40,863 nt of DNA from Oscillospiraceae bacterium (GTDB lineage: Bacteria; Bacillota; Clostridia; Oscillospirales; Ruminococcaceae): positions 1 through 40,863 of the forward strand of contig SVMW01000018.1 in the NCBI GenBank assembly GCA_015067215.1. The letters are read 5' to 3'. A program made the position numbers and the translations under genes. Under the pieces are notes generated by a model, which had not been told where the DNA came from, made no database searches, and saw only the letters and a list, made by a program, of their open reading frames with translations. Below are positions 25,878 to 35,739 of the stretch, piece by piece (within the stretch, counting starts at the first letter, position 1; each line of letters starts with the position of its first letter).

Positions 25878-27455
25878 ATGATTATTGTAAACAATATAAA
25901 ACTGCCGGTTGATGCACCAAAGGAACTGGCTGTGGAAAAGGCGGTAAAACTGCTTAAAATTCCGGCAAGGGATATAGCTTCCGCTTTTATACACAAAATG
26001 TCGGTTGATGCCCGTGGTGATATAAAATTTGTATACAGTGTCGGTGTTGTGCTCAATGACAGTGCGCGGGAAACCCGGTACGCAGGCAAAAACAAAGATA
26101 TTACGGTAAAACAGCCGCAGCCGCTGGTAATTGAAAACGGCGGAAAAACACTGGAAAAACCACCTGTTATCTGCGGACTTGGCCCTGCAGGGCTGTTCTG
26201 CGGCCTGCTGCTGGCACGACAGGGAGCAAAACCTGTTGTATTGGAACAGGGAGAAGATGTTGACAAACGTACCGAAACGGTAAAACGCTTTGAAAAAGAA
26301 GGCAGACTCAACACACGCAGCAATATTCAGTTTGGCGAAGGCGGTGCAGGCACTTTTTCTGACGGTAAGCTGACAACCCGTATAGGTGATGCCAGATGCG
26401 GGTTTGTAACCGAAACTCTGGTGGAATTTGGTGCACCTGAAGATATAAAACATATTGCCAAACCGCACATCGGAACTGATTTGCTGGTTGGTGTAATAAA
26501 AAATATACGTAATGAAATTATCCGCCTAGGCGGTGAGGTGAGATTTAACACAAAACTTACCGATATAAATGTAAAAAACGGCAGGGTGGTTTCTGTTTCA
26601 ACAGACAGCGGTGAAATTGAAACAGAAGTTGTTGTTATGGCAACAGGCCACAGTGCAAGAGATACATTCTTTATGCTTAAGGACAAAGGGCTTTCAATGG
26701 AGGCAAAACCATTTTCGGTTGGGGTGAGAATTGAAAGTCTGCAGAAAGATATTGACAAAGGGCTTTACCATTCCCTTGCAGGTCACAAGGCTTTGCCCAA
26801 AGGGGAATATCAGCTTTCCCACCATACAAAAACCAGAGGTGTGTATACCTTCTGCATGTGTCCGGGTGGCAATGTAGTTGCAGCGGCAAGTGAGGAAGAC
26901 ACTGTAGTGGTAAACGGTATGAGTCTTCACGCACGGGACGGCCGGAATGCAAACAGTGCACTGGTGGTTTCGGTAGGGCCTGAAGATTTTGACGGCGATT
27001 TTACCAAAGCAATTGATTTTCAGAGAAGCCTTGAGAAAAAAGCCTTTGAAATGGGCGGTAAAAACTACCGAGCACCTGCTCAGTCGGTGGGCAATTTCCT
27101 CAATGGAAAGACAGGCATCGGTAAAAGCAGGGTACAGCCGACATACCCTTTGGGAATTACTGAATGTGATATGGCACAGTTGTTCCCACAGCAGTTGACA
27201 GACTGCTTAAAGGAAGCAATGCCTGTCCTTGACCGTAAGTTGCATGGCTTTGCGGCAGCTGACAGCATAATCACAGGGGTGGAAACCAGAACATCATCCC
27301 CTGTACGTATTCTCCGCGGAGAAAATTTCCAGAGCAATGTAAAAGGAGTTTTCCCTTGCGGTGAGGGTGCAGGCTATGCAGGCGGCATAATGAGTGCGGC
27401 GGTGGACGGTGTCCGCGTTGCCCAGCAGATTTGCAGGGAATATAAATTTTCCTGA
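25878..27455 (+). CDS. FAD-dependent dehydrogenase (COG2509-like)
   Basis: The 525-residue flavoprotein has the dinucleotide-binding GLGPAGLFCGLLLARQG (100-116), a QFGEGGAGTFSDGKLTTR block (about 150-167), the MATGHSARDTF segment, and the C-terminal FAD-contact motif GEGAGYAGGIMSAAVDG. That set matches the COG2509 family of uncharacterised FAD-dependent dehydrogenases common in Clostridia. The N-terminal 90 residues form a small extra domain before the FAD fold. It begins 6 bp after cdaR with a weak ribosome site, so it is probably co-transcribed. The reaction is unknown. Confidence 0.88.
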   Translation: MIIVNNIKLPVDAPKELAVEKAVKLLKIPARDIASAFIHKMSVDARGDIKFVYSVGVVLNDSARETRYAGKNKDITVKQPQPLVIENGGKTLEKPPVICGLGPAGLFCGLLLARQGAKPVVLEQGEDVDKRTETVKRFEKEGRLNTRSNIQFGEGGAGTFSDGKLTTRIGDARCGFVTETLVEFGAPEDIKHIAKPHIGTDLLVGVIKNIRNEIIRLGGEVRFNTKLTDINVKNGRVVSVSTDSGEIETEVVVMATGHSARDTFFMLKDKGLSMEAKPFSVGVRIESLQKDIDKGLYHSLAGHKALPKGEYQLSHHTKTRGVYTFCMCPGGNVVAAASEEDTVVVNGMSLHARDGRNANSALVVSVGPEDFDGDFTKAIDFQRSLEKKAFEMGGKNYRAPAQSVGNFLNGKTGIGKSRVQPTYPLGITECDMAQLFPQQLTDCLKEAMPVLDRKLHGFAAADSIITGVETRTSSPVRILRGENFQSNVKGVFPCGEGAGYAGGIMSAAVDGVRVAQQICREYKFS

Positions 27456-27495
27456 TGACAGAAATGTCACAAAATAATAAATTTAAGAGGTCACA

Positions 27496-29529
27496 ATGCT
27501 TTACAGAAAATGGCACAGTGAACAATTGAATAATTCCGATGTGGAAAACCTTAAAAGAGAACTTGGTGTCAGCAGTCTGTTTGCAAAGGTTCTTGTAAGT
27601 AAGGGTGCGGTAAATAAAGAGATGGCAGAAAAAATGTTTCTGCGCAGCACACCGCTTTCCGACCCATATCTTATGAAAGATATGGACAAGGCTGTACAGC
27701 GTATTCTTGCTGCTGTAGGAGCAGGGGAAAAGATAGTTATTTATGGTGACTATGACGTTGACGGTGTATGTGCAACAGCAACCTTGTTTACATGTCTTGA
27801 AAATATGGGTGCAAATGTTTTTTACAAACTGCCTAACAGGGAAAAGGACGGATACGGCCTTAATGCCGACATTCTGCAAAGTCTTAAAAACAAAGGTGTT
27901 GACCTTGTTATTACAGTGGACAACGGCATTGCAGCTATAAGTGAAGTGGAATTTGCAAACAGCATCGGACTGGACATTATAGTTACAGACCATCATCTGC
28001 CGAAGGGGGAAATTCCAAATGCACTTGCAGTTGTTGACCCGCTCCGTGCAGATGACACAAGCCCGTGCAAAACTTTGTGCGGTGCAGGGGTGGCTTTTAA
28101 ACTGGTGTGTGCGCTTGAAGATGCTGACCCGGTGGAAATGCTGGACTATTATGGCGACTTTGTTGCGGTGGGTACAGTGGCGGACCTTATGCTGCTGGAA
28201 GGCGAAAACCGCACAATAGTAAAAGCAGGGCTGGCACTTATCAATGAAGGAATGCGACAGGGGTTTAACAGTCTTATAGAAATAAGCGGTCTGGGAGGCA
28301 AGGAAATTACAAGCGAAAACATTGCTTATGCAATAGGACCGAGAATTAATGCTGCAGGCAGAATGTCAGACCCTACAATAGCACTGGAACTGCTGTTAAG
28401 CGAGGACGAGGCGGAAGCAATGCTGCTGGCACAGCAGCTGGAAAACGAAAACCACAAACGTCAGGATATACAGAACAAGATGGCGGAAGATATAGCACAG
28501 GAACTTTCTGACAATCCTGATTTTACAAAGGACAGAGTTATTGTGGTATGGGGCGAAAACTATCACCCCGGTGTTGTGGGCATTGTTGCTTCACGACTTG
28601 TGGAAACCCACGCAAAACCTGCGATTGTGCTTACAAGGGACGGAGAATCCTTTAAGGGCAGCGGCAGAAGTGTAGGTTCCTTTAACCTTCACCGTGCACT
28701 TGAACAGACAAAACACCTGCTTATCCGTTATGGCGGACACGAACTTGCGGCAGGACTTACCATAGATGAAGAAAACCTGGAACAGTTCCGCAGAGAGATA
28801 AACTGTGTGGCATCAAGTGTTTCAGGCATGGAAAAAACAGAAAGCCTTAAAGTTGACTGTGTTGTGGATGTGGATGAAATTTCAGTTGACAGTGTTATGC
28901 AGCTGGGTTATCTTGCACCTTTCGGAAACGGCAATCAGACACCTCTGTTTATGGTAGAATCTGCACAGGTGGCAGGCATTTATCTTGTAAGTGACGGAAA
29001 ACACCTGAGACTGAAGGTGAAAAAAGGCTCAGGTTATATGCAGGGGGTTATGTTTAATGTATCCCCGAATGAATTTGCATACAATATCGGCGACTATATA
29101 GATTTAACCGCAAACCTTTCCATTTATCAGAGCGAAATGGGCAGCATGGTTTCGGTGAAAATAAAAGAAGTAAGACCTGCTGGCCTTAAAGACGAGGTTA
29201 TCGACAGCTACGATATATACCGTCTTTACAAAAACAACCCTGATATTTCAAGGGAACAAAAAGAATTCCTCTGCCCTACAAGGCAGGAGGTTGCGGATAT
29301 TTACCGTTATATGGCACAGGGAGATATCCCTTGTGATGATATCCGTCCGCTGTTTGTACGTTTTGACAAACTGAACAGCGGTAAAATTCAGATTATAATT
29401 GATGTTCTGCTGGAACTGGGACTGATTGAAACTTCCCAATCGGGTGGCAGAAACTGCTTTAAACTGGTTAAAGTCAGTGAAAAGCGGGATCTTTCTGCAA
29501 GCAGATATCTTATAGATTTACAAAGCTGA
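27496..29529 (+). CDS. recJ: Single-stranded-DNA-specific exonuclease RecJ
   Basis: RecJ degrades single-stranded DNA 5' to 3' in recombination and mismatch repair. The 677-residue protein has DHH-phosphoesterase motif I GDYDVDGV (84-91), the DHH motif VTDHHLP (163-169), the DHHA1 GGHELAAGLTI block and a C-terminal OB/RecJ-specific extension. The last 120 residues (after about 560) carry an additional C-terminal domain as in Firmicute RecJ. AAGAGGT precedes the ATG. It opens the recJ-rel-dtd-MBL-hemZ run; rel starts 14 bp after it. Confidence 0.95.
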   Translation: MLYRKWHSEQLNNSDVENLKRELGVSSLFAKVLVSKGAVNKEMAEKMFLRSTPLSDPYLMKDMDKAVQRILAAVGAGEKIVIYGDYDVDGVCATATLFTCLENMGANVFYKLPNREKDGYGLNADILQSLKNKGVDLVITVDNGIAAISEVEFANSIGLDIIVTDHHLPKGEIPNALAVVDPLRADDTSPCKTLCGAGVAFKLVCALEDADPVEMLDYYGDFVAVGTVADLMLLEGENRTIVKAGLALINEGMRQGFNSLIEISGLGGKEITSENIAYAIGPRINAAGRMSDPTIALELLLSEDEAEAMLLAQQLENENHKRQDIQNKMAEDIAQELSDNPDFTKDRVIVVWGENYHPGVVGIVASRLVETHAKPAIVLTRDGESFKGSGRSVGSFNLHRALEQTKHLLIRYGGHELAAGLTIDEENLEQFRREINCVASSVSGMEKTESLKVDCVVDVDEISVDSVMQLGYLAPFGNGNQTPLFMVESAQVAGIYLVSDGKHLRLKVKKGSGYMQGVMFNVSPNEFAYNIGDYIDLTANLSIYQSEMGSMVSVKIKEVRPAGLKDEVIDSYDIYRLYKNNPDISREQKEFLCPTRQEVADIYRYMAQGDIPCDDIRPLFVRFDKLNSGKIQIIIDVLLELGLIETSQSGGRNCFKLVKVSEKRDLSASRYLIDLQS

Positions 29530-29543
29530 CTGGTGGTGTAGGC

Positions 29544-31703
29544 ATGAAATACGAACAACTTAAAAAACTTGTACTGGAACACGGCAAGCATTATGACATT
29601 GATGTTATTGAAAAAGCATACAGACTTGCAGAAAAAATGCACGAAGGGCAGTTCAGAAAAACAGGTGAAGCCTATGTTGAACACCCTGTGGCTGTTGCTG
29701 CAATAGTAATAGAACTCGGTCTGGATACAACAAGTGTGGCAGCGGCACTGCTCCATGACGTTGTGGAAGACACTGACATAACCCTTGAAGAGATAGAAAA
29801 AGAATTCGGCAAGGAAACAGCACACCTTGTTGACGGGGTTACAAAACTGGGTAAAATTGCTCTGCTTACACAGGAGGAAGAACAGGCGGAAAACCTGCGC
29901 AAAATGCTGCTTGCAATGAGCCAGGATATTCGTGTAATGCTTATCAAGCTTTGCGACAGACTGCACAATATGCGCACTTATGAAGGCTGGAAACCACAGA
30001 AACAGCGTGACAAAGCTCTGGAAGTTATGGAAGTTTACGCACCTATTGCGCACCGCCTCGGTATCAGCAACATCAAGGATGAATTGCAGGATATTTCCCT
30101 TAGAATTCTTGACCCTGTCGGTTACGAAGAGGTTTACAACATAATTCAGCGTGCAGGCAATGCACAGAAAATAGTTGATGGCATTGTTGAAGAGGTAAGA
30201 GGAAAACTGGTGGAATTCGGTCTGCTGGATGTAACTGTAATGGGCCGTGTAAAAAGTGTTTACGGTGTTTACCGCAAACTGTATATGCAGGGCAGGGAAC
30301 TCAGTGATATTTATGACATTCATGCAGTAAGAATTATCCTTAACAATGTGGCGGAATGTTACAATGCGCTCATGCTTATGCATGATTTGTACAGACCTAT
30401 TCCGTCCCGTTTCAAAGATTATATCTCTACACCGAAAGCAAATATGTATCAGTCACTGCATACATCTGTTATCGGCAAAAAAGGTATTCCTTTTGAAATA
30501 CAGATCAGAACATGGGATATGCACCACACTGCTGAATATGGTGTTGCTGCCCACTGGAAATACAAAACAGGTGTTCAGGGACAGGACAACATGGAGGACA
30601 AACTCACATGGGTTCGTCAGATTCTGGAAAGTCAGCAGGATTCCGATGACGCAAGTGAAATACTCAGCGATATCAAAAACGAACTTATTCCTGATGATGT
30701 ATTTGTTTTCACACCAAAAGGTGACGTTATCAACCTGCCTTACGGTGCAACTGTAATTGACTTTGCCTATGCAATTCACTCTGCTGTCGGCAACCGCATG
30801 ACAGGAGCAAAGGTTAACGGCAGAATTGTATCGATAGACTACAAGGTGAACACAGGTGAAATTATTGAGGTCATCACCGGTGCCAAGGACAAAGGTCCAA
30901 GCCGTGACTGGCTTAACATTGTTGCGACAAGTGAAGCAAAAAGCAAAATCCGTTCCTGGTTTAAAAAGGAACGCAAGGAAGAAAATATTGTTGAAGGCAA
31001 AGAACTGTTTGATAAGGAACTGCGCCGCAACCTCATAAATCTTGCCGATGATGAATACAGTAATTTTGTGGAAAATCTGGCGAAAAGACAGCGTCTCAAC
31101 AATGCGGAGGAAATGTTTGCTGCATTGGGTTATGGCGGTCTGCAGCTTTCCAAGGTTATTTTCAAAGCCAAGGAAGACTATGCAAAAATGCAGAAGGATA
31201 CAAAACCTTCCGAAGCAAAAATCAAAACCGCACCAATCCGAAAAACAACAAGCTCCAACGGTGTTATTGTTGAAGGTATTGACAACTGCCTTGTCAAATT
31301 CTCCAAATGCTGCAACCCGCTGCCGGGGGACCCTATTGTTGGCTTTATCACCCGTGGCTTTGGTGTTTCAATTCACAAAAAGACCTGTGTGCATGCAAGG
31401 GAAGAACTTCGTGATGCCGAAAATGCAGGCCGCTGGGTAAATGCATACTGGGCAGATAATATAAAAGAAGACTTCAAAGCAACACTTGATATTGTTGCAC
31501 TGGAAACTCCTACAATGGTTGGTGATGTTTCAATGATGTTTACAAGCAGCCGTGTGCCTGTTTATGCCCTCAATGCACGCCAGATGGCAGACCACCGCAT
31601 TGAGATGAGCGTTACAATAGGTGTAACCAACACAGAACATCTTACAAGTGTTATCAACAAGCTTACCAAAAATAAAAATATAATTTCTGTGATAAGAGGA
31701 TAA
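29544..31703 (+). CDS. Bifunctional (p)ppGpp synthetase/hydrolase RelA/SpoT
   Basis: The stringent-response enzyme of Firmicutes (Rel). The 719-residue protein has the metal-dependent HD hydrolase domain (LLHDVVEDTD, HD at 71-72), the synthetase domain with RFKDYIS (an RxKD motif, which marks bifunctional Rel rather than RelA) and PKANMYQSLHT, a TGS domain (VFTPKGDVINLPYGAT), and a C-terminal ACT domain (about 645-719). The ZFD region has SKCCNPLPGDPIVGF with the conserved cysteines. It lies 14 bp after recJ and 2 bp before dtd. Confidence 0.97.
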   Translation: MKYEQLKKLVLEHGKHYDIDVIEKAYRLAEKMHEGQFRKTGEAYVEHPVAVAAIVIELGLDTTSVAAALLHDVVEDTDITLEEIEKEFGKETAHLVDGVTKLGKIALLTQEEEQAENLRKMLLAMSQDIRVMLIKLCDRLHNMRTYEGWKPQKQRDKALEVMEVYAPIAHRLGISNIKDELQDISLRILDPVGYEEVYNIIQRAGNAQKIVDGIVEEVRGKLVEFGLLDVTVMGRVKSVYGVYRKLYMQGRELSDIYDIHAVRIILNNVAECYNALMLMHDLYRPIPSRFKDYISTPKANMYQSLHTSVIGKKGIPFEIQIRTWDMHHTAEYGVAAHWKYKTGVQGQDNMEDKLTWVRQILESQQDSDDASEILSDIKNELIPDDVFVFTPKGDVINLPYGATVIDFAYAIHSAVGNRMTGAKVNGRIVSIDYKVNTGEIIEVITGAKDKGPSRDWLNIVATSEAKSKIRSWFKKERKEENIVEGKELFDKELRRNLINLADDEYSNFVENLAKRQRLNNAEEMFAALGYGGLQLSKVIFKAKEDYAKMQKDTKPSEAKIKTAPIRKTTSSNGVIVEGIDNCLVKFSKCCNPLPGDPIVGFITRGFGVSIHKKTCVHAREELRDAENAGRWVNAYWADNIKEDFKATLDIVALETPTMVGDVSMMFTSSRVPVYALNARQMADHRIEMSVTIGVTNTEHLTSVINKLTKNKNIISVIRG

Positions 31704-31705
31704 AA

Positions 31706-32164
31706 ATGAGAGCAGTTGTACAGCGTGTAAAAGACGCATGGATTACCGTAAATGGCGGTGAAAAACAGTATATGGAACAGGGCCTTGTTGTATTGTTTGG
31801 CGTAAATGACACAGACGATGCAAAGGACACTGCTGTTCTGGCAAGAAAAATCAGTGAACTGAGAATTTTTCACGATGCAGATGGCAAAATGAACATTTCT
31901 GCTTTGGACAACAACTACAGCTGTATGGTGGTAAGCCAGTTTACACTGTTTGCAGATACAAAAAAAGGCCGCAGACCATCTTTTATAAAAGCTGCACGTC
32001 CTGAAAAGGCAATTCCTATCTATGAAAAATTTTTGTCCGAAATACAGGCAGCAGGTTTTAAAAAGGTTATCCACGGTGAATTTGGTGCGGAAATGCAGAT
32101 CAACCTGACAAATGACGGCCCTGTTACAATTATTCTTGATACAGATGAATGGAAGGCACAGTAA
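31706..32164 (+). CDS. dtd: D-aminoacyl-tRNA deacylase Dtd
   Basis: Dtd removes D-amino acids and glycine mischarged on tRNA. The 152-residue protein has both active-site motifs: SQFTLFAD (about residues 74-81) and the cross-subunit NDGPVTIILD near residue 136. The RPSFIKAARP block is also canonical. It begins two bases after the rel stop, with AAGAGGA before the ATG. rel-dtd linkage is very common in Firmicutes. Confidence 0.97.
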   Translation: MRAVVQRVKDAWITVNGGEKQYMEQGLVVLFGVNDTDDAKDTAVLARKISELRIFHDADGKMNISALDNNYSCMVVSQFTLFADTKKGRRPSFIKAARPEKAIPIYEKFLSEIQAAGFKKVIHGEFGAEMQINLTNDGPVTIILDTDEWKAQ

Positions 32165-32165
32165 T

Positions 32166-32759
32166 ATGAAAGCTTATCATCTTATGGGCAGCGCCCCATA
32201 CTATACAAACTGTTACCTGCTTACAGATAATGCAGGCAATGCAATTCTGTTTGATTGCAGTATAAAATGGTCTAAAATTGAAGAAATTCTTAAAAATGAC
32301 AAAGCAGAACTTAAAGCAATTCTTATGACTCACGGCCATCACGATCACCGTGAATGTCTTGAAGAGGTTGTGGAAAAAAGCGGCGCACCTGTTTATATGG
32401 GCCGTCAGGACATTGCTCAGTTCTATATGGAAAATGTAATTCCTTTTAAAGACAAGGAAGCAATTGAAATCGGCGAAATGAAGGTGTTTGCTTTCCATAC
32501 ACCAGGGCATACACCGGGCTGCTACTGCTTTAAGTGCGAAGACATGCTTATCAGTGGTGACACACTTTTTGCAGGTACAGTGGGCAGAACAGACCTGCCC
32601 GGCGGTGATTTTGAAACAATTATGAACTCTCTGAGAATAATTGCAGAAGTTGTCCGCAACCAGAACCTTAAAGTTATGCCGGGTCATGCACATTTTTCCA
32701 CCTTCAATATAGAAAAGGTGCAGAACCCTTATCTGAAAGAGGCTCTTAAGTGCTTATAA
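32166..32759 (+). CDS. MBL-fold metallo-hydrolase, glyoxalase II-like
   Basis: The 197-residue protein has a metallo-beta-lactamase fold with metal-binding motif THGHHDH (HxHxDH, about residues 58-64), FHTPGHTPGCY, the ISGDTLFAGTVGRTD block and a final GHAHFS histidine. That is the pattern of the short glyoxalase II-like group often encoded after dtd. I chose the ATG at 32166 one base after the dtd stop, with GGAAGG ahead; longer in-frame extensions lie inside dtd. Glyoxalase activity is possible but unproven. Confidence 0.9.
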   Translation: MKAYHLMGSAPYYTNCYLLTDNAGNAILFDCSIKWSKIEEILKNDKAELKAILMTHGHHDHRECLEEVVEKSGAPVYMGRQDIAQFYMENVIPFKDKEAIEIGEMKVFAFHTPGHTPGCYCFKCEDMLISGDTLFAGTVGRTDLPGGDFETIMNSLRIIAEVVRNQNLKVMPGHAHFSTFNIEKVQNPYLKEALKCL

Positions 32760-34201
32760 TTTTAGAAAACCTTACCCATCATTACGAAGTTGAACAGCTT
32801 GTGCGTATGTTCACTAAAGATTTGTCGGTGCAGTTTGGCAGCAAGGAAACTGTACAGGCAGAAGGTGAATATCTGTATATATGCAGAGGGGAAAAAACTG
32901 TTACGATTGAACTTTCCTGCAATGGTGATATATATAGCGAAGCTGTAAATGTATGCTCTGATGAAGAAAAACTTATGCTGGATATCTGTGCAGCGGTGTA
33001 CTGCCTGTGCACATCAGCTTTTGGCAAAAAACTTAAATGGGGTATGCTTACAGGGGTACGTCCCGTACGGCTTATGCGAAACCTTTATGCAAAGCATAAG
33101 GATATTGATGTGGTATGCGGTATTTTCCGCAGCCGATACTTTGTAAGTGATGAAAAAATAAAACTCTGCAGAGATATATTTTCGCTGCAGAAAAGCATTA
33201 TCGACAACACAAAATGTAACGATTTCAGTTTGTACATTTCTGTTCCGTTCTGTCCTACAAGATGCAGCTACTGTTCCTTTGTTTCAGTGGGCAGCACCAA
33301 TGCTTCAAAGCTTATGGGACAGTATGTTGACAAACTGTGTGAAGAAGTACGCTACACCGCACAGACGGCGGAAAAAGCAGGGCTTAACCTTAAATCAATC
33401 TACATAGGCGGCGGCACACCTACAGCGGTTTCTGCACAGCAGCTTAAGCAGATAATGCAGACAGTCAAAGACAATTTTGACCTGTCAAAAGTAGAAGAAT
33501 ATACAGTTGAAGCAGGCAGACCTGACTGTACTACAAAAGAAAAACTGCAGATTATAAAAGATTTTGGTGCCGACAGGGTGTCAATAAATCCGCAGACTTT
33601 TTCCGATGAAGTGCTTGCTGCAATAGGAAGAAAACACACTCATGCAGATTTTGTGGAATGTTATAAAACTGCAAAGGAAATGGGATTTAAAAGCATTAAT
33701 ACCGACCTTATTGCAGGTTTGCCAAAGGATACGGTTGAAGGCTTTGAAAAATCTCTCAGAGGATGTATTGAGCTGGGGGCTGAAAATATTACTGTGCACA
33801 CCCTTACACTGAAACGTGCATCCAATATTGTGGTAAACCACGAGGATAACAGCTACAGCGACGTATCACTTATGCTGGACAAATGCAGTGCTCTGGCAGA
33901 AAACGGATATATACCATATTATATGTACCGTCAGAAATCAACACTGCAGAGCCTTGAAAATGTAGGTTATTCACAGATTGGACACGAAAGTCTGTATAAT
34001 ATATATATAATGGAAGAAATTCAGACAATTATATCCTGTGGGGCAGGCGGTGTTACGAAGGTTGTCGGTAAAGACGGCGAACTTAAACGAATTTACAACT
34101 ATAAATATCCTACAGAATATGTAAAGGATTTTGACACTATACTCAGACGAAAAGACGAGGTGACAGAAGTATGCCGGCAATTTGGATTCCTAAACGATTA
34201 G
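32750..34201 (+). CDS. hemZ: Radical SAM coproporphyrinogen-type oxidase HemZ
   Basis: HemZ is a radical SAM protein of the HemN/HemW superfamily. The 483-residue protein has the 4Fe-4S cluster motif CPTRCSYC (C168, C172, C175), the GGGTPTAVS SAM-binding strand and an extra N-terminal domain of about 160 residues that typifies HemZ. It starts at GTG, inside the end of the MBL gene (10-bp overlap). The lack of other haem genes nearby is usual for this locus in Clostridia. The true substrate in anaerobes without haem synthesis is uncertain. Confidence 0.9.
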   Translation: MLIILENLTHHYEVEQLVRMFTKDLSVQFGSKETVQAEGEYLYICRGEKTVTIELSCNGDIYSEAVNVCSDEEKLMLDICAAVYCLCTSAFGKKLKWGMLTGVRPVRLMRNLYAKHKDIDVVCGIFRSRYFVSDEKIKLCRDIFSLQKSIIDNTKCNDFSLYISVPFCPTRCSYCSFVSVGSTNASKLMGQYVDKLCEEVRYTAQTAEKAGLNLKSIYIGGGTPTAVSAQQLKQIMQTVKDNFDLSKVEEYTVEAGRPDCTTKEKLQIIKDFGADRVSINPQTFSDEVLAAIGRKHTHADFVECYKTAKEMGFKSINTDLIAGLPKDTVEGFEKSLRGCIELGAENITVHTLTLKRASNIVVNHEDNSYSDVSLMLDKCSALAENGYIPYYMYRQKSTLQSLENVGYSQIGHESLYNIYIMEEIQTIISCGAGGVTKVVGKDGELKRIYNYKYPTEYVKDFDTILRRKDEVTEVCRQFGFLND

Positions 34202-35097
34202 TTGAAATGTCACTTATCAGTTCTGCAGGCATTGATAAGGTTGGTTTTGTGCGGCATTGCGAGTTTGAATACGAATCGCGCATATATGCAGCAGCAAAGG
34301 AAATAATGGAGTCCGGAAAGCACATAATAATGCTTACAGGACCATCCGGTACAGGCAAAACCACCACAAGTAAAAAAATAGCAGAAAAAATCCGTTCAAT
34401 GGGCAAAAATGCTCAGGTGGTTTCTATGGATAACTTTTTTAAAAATCCCGAAACCTACCCACGTCTTGCTGACGGCACAAAGGACTACGAAAATGTGCAG
34501 GCGGTGGACATTGAACTTATGGACAGATGTCTTGAAGAACTTCTGGAAAAAGGCAAGGCCACTTTCCCGGTGTTTGATTTCAAAACCGAACGCCGTATTG
34601 AAGATGCAATGGAAATTGAAATCGGGGACGGTTATGTAATTGTAGAGGGTATTCACGCACTTAACCCGATTGTGCTGGATTCAATGCCGAAAAACAGTGT
34701 ATTTACCATCTATGCAGGTCTGAGGGAAGAATATTCTCACCTTGGACAGCGTGTTCTGCCGACAAGAGATATCCGTCTTGTGCGCAGAATGATACGCGAT
34801 TACAAACATCGCGGACATTCCCCACAGAAAACTATTTCCATGTGGGCAAACGTGTGTGAAGGAGAAGATAAATATATCAAGCCTTACAAATCCAATGCGG
34901 ATTTGCTGCTGGACACATCCTTCAGTTACGAAATTCTGGTTATGAATTCCGCACTTAAAAATTTCCCGAGTGAGCTGGATGACGGCACACCGGAAGCAAA
35001 AAAATATAATGAAATTATAGAATCCCTGCAGAACTGTGGATATATATCGGAAGGGTACATACCTTCATCCTCAATGCTGAGGGAATTCTATTGTTAA
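34171..35097 (+). CDS. Uridine kinase-like P-loop phosphotransferase
   Basis: The 308-residue protein has the P-loop GPSGTGKTTT (57-66), the DNFFKNPETYPR block typical of the uridine kinase/phosphoribulokinase superfamily, the acidic VEGIHALNP Walker B-like strand, and RDIRLVRRMIRD as the nucleotide-lid region. The N-terminal 50 residues are the remains of a TGS/threonyl-tRNA synthetase-like lead-in seen in bacterial members. I chose ATG 34171, behind GAGGTG; it overlaps hemZ by 31 bp. A second ATG (34207) lacks a ribosome site. Substrate uncertain. Confidence 0.88.
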   Translation: MPAIWIPKRLVEMSLISSAGIDKVGFVRHCEFEYESRIYAAAKEIMESGKHIIMLTGPSGTGKTTTSKKIAEKIRSMGKNAQVVSMDNFFKNPETYPRLADGTKDYENVQAVDIELMDRCLEELLEKGKATFPVFDFKTERRIEDAMEIEIGDGYVIVEGIHALNPIVLDSMPKNSVFTIYAGLREEYSHLGQRVLPTRDIRLVRRMIRDYKHRGHSPQKTISMWANVCEGEDKYIKPYKSNADLLLDTSFSYEILVMNSALKNFPSELDDGTPEAKKYNEIIESLQNCGYISEGYIPSSSMLREFYC

Positions 35098-35114
35098 TGA
35101 AAAGGAGAAATATT

Positions 35115-35489
35115 ATGGCTGGTTTATTTGACAATCTGCTTGAATCATCTGCAAGAATGGCAGACAAAGTAGCAAAAGTTACAGGCGAATACATTGATAA
35201 AGGCAAAGACAAAATTGATGAAATGTCTTTGAAGAATGATCTCTCCAAAGCTCAGAAACAGCTTGGTGCACTTGTTTATGCACTTCATAAATCAGGTGAA
35301 GAAAATGAGGAACTTGTTAAACAGTACATCGATGAAATTGCAAAAATCGAAGAAGAACTGGAAGAGTTTGCAAAACCTGAAGTTAAAGAAACTGTTGATG
35401 CAGAAGTTATCAAATTCTGCCCGACATGCGGCAAGGAAGTTGGTATGGAAGATTCTTTCTGCAAAAACTGTGGCAGCGCAGTAAAATGA
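35115..35489 (+). CDS. Small coiled-coil protein with C-terminal zinc ribbon
   Basis: The 124-residue protein has helical and coiled-coil segments (about 1-90) and a C-terminal zinc ribbon, C102-x2-C105 and C116-x2-C119 (CPTCG...CKNCG). This pattern is common in small Clostridial proteins of unknown role. AAGGAG precedes the ATG 35115. It is the last gene of the run that starts with recJ and is followed by a strong terminator. Confidence 0.85.
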   Translation: MAGLFDNLLESSARMADKVAKVTGEYIDKGKDKIDEMSLKNDLSKAQKQLGALVYALHKSGEENEELVKQYIDEIAKIEEELEEFAKPEVKETVDAEVIKFCPTCGKEVGMEDSFCKNCGSAVK

Positions 35490-35530
35490 TTTGTATAAAC
35501 AGTGAATTATATTACAAAAAGTATAAAAAT

Positions 35531-35566
35531 AAAGGCGTTTTCTGTAAAGAAAGCGCCTTTTTGCTT
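35531..35566 (+). terminator. Terminator of the zinc-ribbon gene run
   Basis: AAAGGCG (35531-35537) pairs with CGCCTTT (35554-35560), extended by TTTCT/AGAAA, then a T-rich tail. The -35 box of the next promoter lies in this tail. Confidence 0.9.
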
Positions 35567-35593
35567 GCTTTTTTAAAAATAAAGGTATATACT
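35565..35593 (+). promoter_or_regulatory. Promoter of the manganese riboswitch-mntP unit
   Basis: TTGCTT (35565-35570), 17 bp, TATACT (35588-35593). The start would fall near 35600, at the left edge of the riboswitch aptamer. Confidence 0.65.
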
Positions 35594-35599
35594 AATCGG

Positions 35600-35735
35600 T
35601 AGATTTGTAAGGGAGTAGCTGGCGCAGTAAATGCGTAGCAAGTCAACATACTGGCGTTAAGCCTGGCTTGCTTTAAAATGCGAGACTTATGTATAACTGG
35701 TAAAGCTATATGCATAGGTCTGTCTATATCAAAAA
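35600..35735 (+). ncRNA. yybP-ykoY manganese riboswitch
   Basis: The conserved yybP-ykoY core is present in order: AAGGGAGTAGC, AACATACTGGC with GTTAAGCC, GGCTTGC, and GCGAGACTTA (35610-35690). ATTTGTAA (35603-35610) and TTATGTAT (35687-35694) can form the closing P1 helix with wobbles. The aptamer binds Mn2+. It lies directly before mntP, the manganese exporter, so the sense is clear: high Mn2+ should raise expression. GGTCTG at 35717-35722 can pair with CAGACC at 35759-35764 and so break the terminator stem, giving a plausible antiterminator. Confidence 0.93.
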
Positions 35736-35739
35736 GGAT

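Noticed and set aside
29388-30383. A 331-codon minus-strand open frame across recJ and rel
   Set aside because: Shadow of two well-supported genes; composition is Phe/Cys/His-rich and no start signal is present.
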